A stretch of DNA of 64,000 bases from Leucobacter triazinivorans (GTDB lineage Bacteria > Actinomycetota > Actinomycetes > Actinomycetales > Microbacteriaceae): assembly GCF_004208635.1 (NCBI RefSeq), contig NZ_CP035806.1, positions 1,364,001 through 1,428,000 on the forward strand, written 5' to 3'. Under the pieces are notes generated by a model, which was given only the letters and a program-made list of their open reading frames with translations, searched no databases and was not told the origin of the DNA. Below are positions 60,871 through 64,000 of this stretch, one piece after another. Each line of letters starts with the position of its first letter. Position 1 is the first letter of the stretch. Position numbers and translations under genes: made by a program.

Positions 60871-62025
60871 CTACGGCGTGCCGTGCACCTCGGCGTTCGC
60901 GGGCAGATCCTCCGCGCCGAACACGATGACGCTGCGCGTGCGCTCGCCCCGGCGCATCGCATCGAACGCCTCGTTCACCTCGTCGAGCGGCACCCGCGCG
61001 CTGATCAGCCCGTCGAGCGGCAGCGCGCCGGAGAGGTAGGCTTGCGCGATCCGCGGGAAGTCGCGCGCCGGCACCAGCCCGCCGTAGTTCGAGCCGATGA
61101 TCGTCTTGCCCTCGTAGGCGAGCAGGAGCCCGTCGATCTCCAGCTTCCGGCCCTCAGGGGGCAGACCCACGAAGACGGCGCGCCCGCCGGGCCGGATGAG
61201 CGATGGGAGCTGCTCCATCGTCTCCACGCGCCCGATCGCCTCGAACGCCGCGTCGGCGCCGCCGCCGGTCAGTTCCGCGACCCGCACGGCGAGATCCTCC
61301 CCGCCCGGGATCGCGTGCGTGGCCCCCGCGAGCTCGGCCTCGGCGAGCCGCGCCTCGGAGACGTCGACCGCGATGATCGGCGTCGCACCGGCGAGTCGGA
61401 GCGCGGCGATGATCGAGAGCCCGACACCGCCGGCGCCCACCACGACCGCCGACTCTCCCGCGACGACCCGGGCGTTGTTGACCACGGCGCCGTAGCCGGT
61501 GCCGACCGAGCACCCGATCAGGCTGGCGACGGCGAAGGGCACGCGCGGATCGATGCGGATCGCCGCGGACTCCGGCACCACGACGGCCTCGCTCATGGCG
61601 CCGACGGCGAGGTAGGGATAGGCCGCCTCGTCGGCGGCGTCGCGCCACCGGGTCGTGCCGTCGGGCAGCAGTGAGTCGTTGGATCGGGCGTGCCGGCACG
61701 CCCAGGGCTTGCCGCTCGTGCACTCGCCGCAGCGCTGGCAGGCCTGGTGCCACGCGATGATCACGTGGTCGCCGATCCCGAGCCCGCGCACCCCGGGGCC
61801 GACGGCGTCGACCACCCCGGCGGCCTCGTGCCCCATCACGGCGGGCAGCGGCACGTGCCACTCCCCCTCGAGCACGTGCCGGTCAGAGCCGCAGACCCCC
61901 GCGGCCCGCACCCGCACCCGCACCTCGCCGTGCGCGGGCGCGTCGAGCCGCAGCGTCTCGACACCCAGCCGGTTTCCGTCGTCGCCGCGGAAGACCGCGG
62001 CACGCACCTCGATGGACTGCTGCAT
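60871..62025 (-). CDS. Zinc-dependent alcohol dehydrogenase
   Basis: 384 residues. Catalytic zinc ligands C45 (GVCGSDRH) and GHE (65-67); structural zinc cysteines C96, C99, C102, C110; Rossmann motif VVGAGGVGLSIIAA. Oxidises an alcohol or aldehyde with NAD(P) or a bound cofactor. Three bases separate it from the NCS1 permease, so the substrate is probably made from the imported compound. Confidence 0.9.
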   Translation of the reverse strand: MQQSIEVRAAVFRGDDGNRLGVETLRLDAPAHGEVRVRVRAAGVCGSDRHVLEGEWHVPLPAVMGHEAAGVVDAVGPGVRGLGIGDHVIIAWHQACQRCGECTSGKPWACRHARSNDSLLPDGTTRWRDAADEAAYPYLAVGAMSEAVVVPESAAIRIDPRVPFAVASLIGCSVGTGYGAVVNNARVVAGESAVVVGAGGVGLSIIAALRLAGATPIIAVDVSEARLAEAELAGATHAIPGGEDLAVRVAELTGGGADAAFEAIGRVETMEQLPSLIRPGGRAVFVGLPPEGRKLEIDGLLLAYEGKTIIGSNYGGLVPARDFPRIAQAYLSGALPLDGLISARVPLDEVNEAFDAMRRGERTRSVIVFGAEDLPANAEVHGTP

Positions 62026-62027
62026 GA

Positions 62028-63512
62028 TCAGCGCCTCCCGGCGGCCGCGAAGGTATCCGGCGCTCCGTACCCGCCGCGGCCGCGGCGCACGTACAGCAGG
62101 TGGTTCAGCACGAGATAGCAGACGATCGCGATCGCGACCGTCGGCACGGATGCGGTGCCGTACTGGAAGAACGGCTGCGTCTCGAGCGTGATCGGGTTGT
62201 ACGCCCAGAGGTAGAAGACGGACGCGACGGCCACCGCGACGAGGGCTGCGATGTTCACCCCTCCCGTGAAGCGCAGCGGATCCTGCGCGCCCGTGGCGTA
62301 GAGCGCGCGCAGCGGCAGACGCTGCCGGCGCACGATGAAGTAGTCGGCGATGATGACCCCGCAGATCGCGGCGATGAACGCGCCCGAGACCACCACGAAG
62401 GTCATGAACTTCTCGTACATGAACCCGGGGAAGAAGCTCAGCACGGCCGGCAGCACGAGGAACGCCCCGCACAGCACGGGCCACCGCAACCGGGCGAGCG
62501 CACGGCCGCTCGACTGCTTCAGCGCCAGGACCGTCGAGTAGGCGATGGACGCCATGCTCGTCACGTTCGCGAATCCGACGAAGAGCAGCGTGAGCACGCC
62601 GAGGATCGGCCCACCGAGCGGCACCATCCAGGCGGTCGGATCCGCCTCGCCGATCATGAGCGCAGCCGCCATGCCGACGATCTGCGCGACCACCGTGCCG
62701 ACGAAGATTCCGCCGTAGGCCGGCCACAGCGCGGCCTTCGGCCTGCGCGTGAGCCGCGACAGCGTACCCATCACCGGCCACCAGGAGAGCCCCGCCCCGA
62801 GGTTGAACTCGACCGCCATCATGAAGTTGAGCTGTTCGTTCTCGAACGGCGCCATCGCCGGCGCATCGAGCAGGTCGGCCCAGGAGTGCTGCGACATGAG
62901 CAGCACCATCATCAGCACCACGATCACGAGGAGGCCGGGTGCGACGAAGCGGTTGAGCCGGCTGATCGTCACGGGGCCGCGCGAGAGCACGACCCAGCCG
63001 CCCACGATGGCGACGAGCGCGAACACGGTCACGAGCGGCCCGAAGGAATCGAGCCCGGTCCCGAACGCCTGGTTCGAGATCTCGGTGAAGGCCCGCCCGA
63101 ACATCACGCCCAGCAGCGACGTCCAGCCCATCTCGACGAGGAGCACGACCGTGAAGACGATGATCCCGACGCCCACCACACCGAAGACCGACTTCAGCGC
63201 GCGATACTGTTCCACCCCGAGCCGCTGGCTCAGCACGACGCTGCCGAGCGCCATGATCGCGAGACCGATGCTGTTGCCGATGAGCATGGCGGCGATGCCC
63301 TCGACGAAGCCGACGAGCAGCACGGTTGCACCACCGGTGAGAAATGCCCATGTCGCGATCGCGAGGCTGATCGTGACCCAGCTGAAGTCGCCCGCTCCCC
63401 ACACCCGCTCGCGCTTCAGCAGCGGCAGGGCGCCGTAGGTGGCCTCTGCAGCAACGGCCTGCTCGACGCGGAGCGCCTGGGTCTCGGTGAGCTCCCGCTC
63501 CGTCCCGTTCAC
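62028..63512 (-). CDS. NCS1-family permease, second locus
   Basis: 494 residues from a GTG overlapping the small gene stop (GTGA). Twelve membrane helices; WGAGDFSWVTISLAIATWAFLTGG, SSGRALARLRWP and GVIIADYFIVRRQRLPLRALY match NCS1. Only distantly similar to the permease at 56,990. Substrate may be a nucleobase, allantoin or hydantoin-like compound. Confidence 0.88.
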   Translation of the reverse strand: MNGTERELTETQALRVEQAVAAEATYGALPLLKRERVWGAGDFSWVTISLAIATWAFLTGGATVLLVGFVEGIAAMLIGNSIGLAIMALGSVVLSQRLGVEQYRALKSVFGVVGVGIIVFTVVLLVEMGWTSLLGVMFGRAFTEISNQAFGTGLDSFGPLVTVFALVAIVGGWVVLSRGPVTISRLNRFVAPGLLVIVVLMMVLLMSQHSWADLLDAPAMAPFENEQLNFMMAVEFNLGAGLSWWPVMGTLSRLTRRPKAALWPAYGGIFVGTVVAQIVGMAAALMIGEADPTAWMVPLGGPILGVLTLLFVGFANVTSMASIAYSTVLALKQSSGRALARLRWPVLCGAFLVLPAVLSFFPGFMYEKFMTFVVVSGAFIAAICGVIIADYFIVRRQRLPLRALYATGAQDPLRFTGGVNIAALVAVAVASVFYLWAYNPITLETQPFFQYGTASVPTVAIAIVCYLVLNHLLYVRRGRGGYGAPDTFAAAGRR

Positions 63513-63679
63513 AGCAGCACCCCGAGCCATGCCACGAGAGCGATTCCCACGACCACCGACAGGAACGCGGCGAGGCTGCGGCCGCTCAGTGCGGCGTGCG
63601 CCGGATCCGAGGCTTCGACGCTCTCGATCTCGGACAGGCGCCGCTCGAGCTCGTCCTCGAGTGAAGTATGGGTAGTCAT
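63509..63679 (-). CDS. Small single-TM protein coupled to NCS1 permease
   Basis: 56 residues: charged N-terminus (EDELERRLSEIESVEASDP) and one C-terminal helix (SLAAFLSVVVGIALVAWLGVLL). AAGGAGG lies 11-12 nt before the ATG, supporting 63679 rather than the longer frame at 63715. The stop overlaps the permease start, suggesting a small accessory subunit. Not a family I recognise. Confidence 0.8.
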   Translation of the reverse strand: MTTHTSLEDELERRLSEIESVEASDPAHAALSGRSLAAFLSVVVGIALVAWLGVLL

Positions 63680-63896
63680 GTGCGGACAAACCTCCTTGTG
63701 CATCCGATCCGCCACTGCGAACCAGGTGCCAGCCTAGGTCGAGATGCGCGGAACGGCAAAGCAAATCTTCACCATGCAGGCAATGATTCTGCGGATTCGT
63801 ACCGCACGTGCCCGAAACAAGATACACAGTGGCGAAATGCACGTTCAACGGTGCATAATCGTCATTACTACACCGAGGAGTTTCCGGAGGCGACTG

Positions 63897-64000
63897 GTGG
63901 ATCAGCACGACGACTCGGCGGAGATCCGATCACGCATTCTCGACGCGCTGCGCAGCAACGGCCGCGAGAGCTACTCTCGCATCGCCGCGCGACTCGGCAC
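63897..64000 (+). CDS. Lrp/AsnC-family regulator, N-terminal part (runs off window)
   Basis: 34 codons from a GTG preceded by GGAGG. SRILDALRSNGRESYSRIAA is the start of the Lrp/AsnC winged helix. Divergent from the small-TM/NCS1/ADH operon, which it probably controls; the 217-bp gap between them is AT-richer. Confidence 0.8.
   Translation, partial: MDQHDDSAEIRSRILDALRSNGRESYSRIAARLG

Overview
The window is high-GC actinobacterial chromosome, most likely family Microbacteriaceae (a Leucobacter-like genus is a guess I cannot confirm without a 16S comparison). The evidence is the conserved actinobacterial gene order tlyA-nadK-recN ... pyrG-nudix-xerD-parA-scpA-scpB-rluB-tyrA-cmk-der, the frequent GTG starts and ATGA/GTGA overlaps, and the 16S-23S-5S operon without spacer tRNAs.

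Positions 1-20,659 look like the int end of an integrative (probably conjugative or mobilizable) element inserted at the 3' end of a tRNA-Pro(GGG) gene. From the tRNA inward it carries a tyrosine integrase, an excisionase-like HTH gene, a DUF4913 gene, an SSB-like gene, a VirD4/TraG-type coupling ATPase, a large LAQTG-anchored surface protein, a DprA-like gene and a divergent HEPN-like gene. Beyond these lie a translationally coupled recombinase trio (tyrosine recombinase, XRE protein, zinc-ribbon/degenerate recombinase) and heavy-metal cargo. The cargo is a leftward arsenic operon (trxB, trxA, acr3, arsR-arsC fusion, arsC) split by an IS3-family element, plus the 3' part of a P-type metal ATPase. 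No relaxase is visible, so the element continues beyond the left edge.

Positions 20,900-29,800 are a mixed chromosomal region. It holds an ECF42-type sigma factor with its YCII/DGPF partner, a PPOX-fold flavoprotein, a NUDIX protein with a NYN/PIN-like tail, YhhN, RraA, a TetR/MFS efflux pair with a clear palindromic operator, and DUF4190 and DUF817 membrane proteins.

Positions 30,000-50,421 are the core leftward housekeeping block. It covers genome maintenance (der, cmk, scpA/B, parA, xerD, recN), nucleotide and cofactor synthesis (pyrG, nadK), aromatic amino acids (tyrA) and rRNA modification (rluB, tlyA). A degenerate zapE-like ATPase gene, an AI-2E permease and two arrays of a dispersed CGCAGGATGACGG repeat interrupt it.

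Positions 50,470-56,190 are a leftward rRNA operon with a strong terminator. Positions 56,990-64,000 hold two catabolic/transport loci. The first is an agmatinase/guanidinase-type ureohydrolase, an NTF2-like protein and an NCS1 permease, with a divergent XRE-cupin regulator. The second is a one-TM small protein, an NCS1 permease and a zinc alcohol dehydrogenase, with a divergent Lrp/AsnC regulator cut by the window end.
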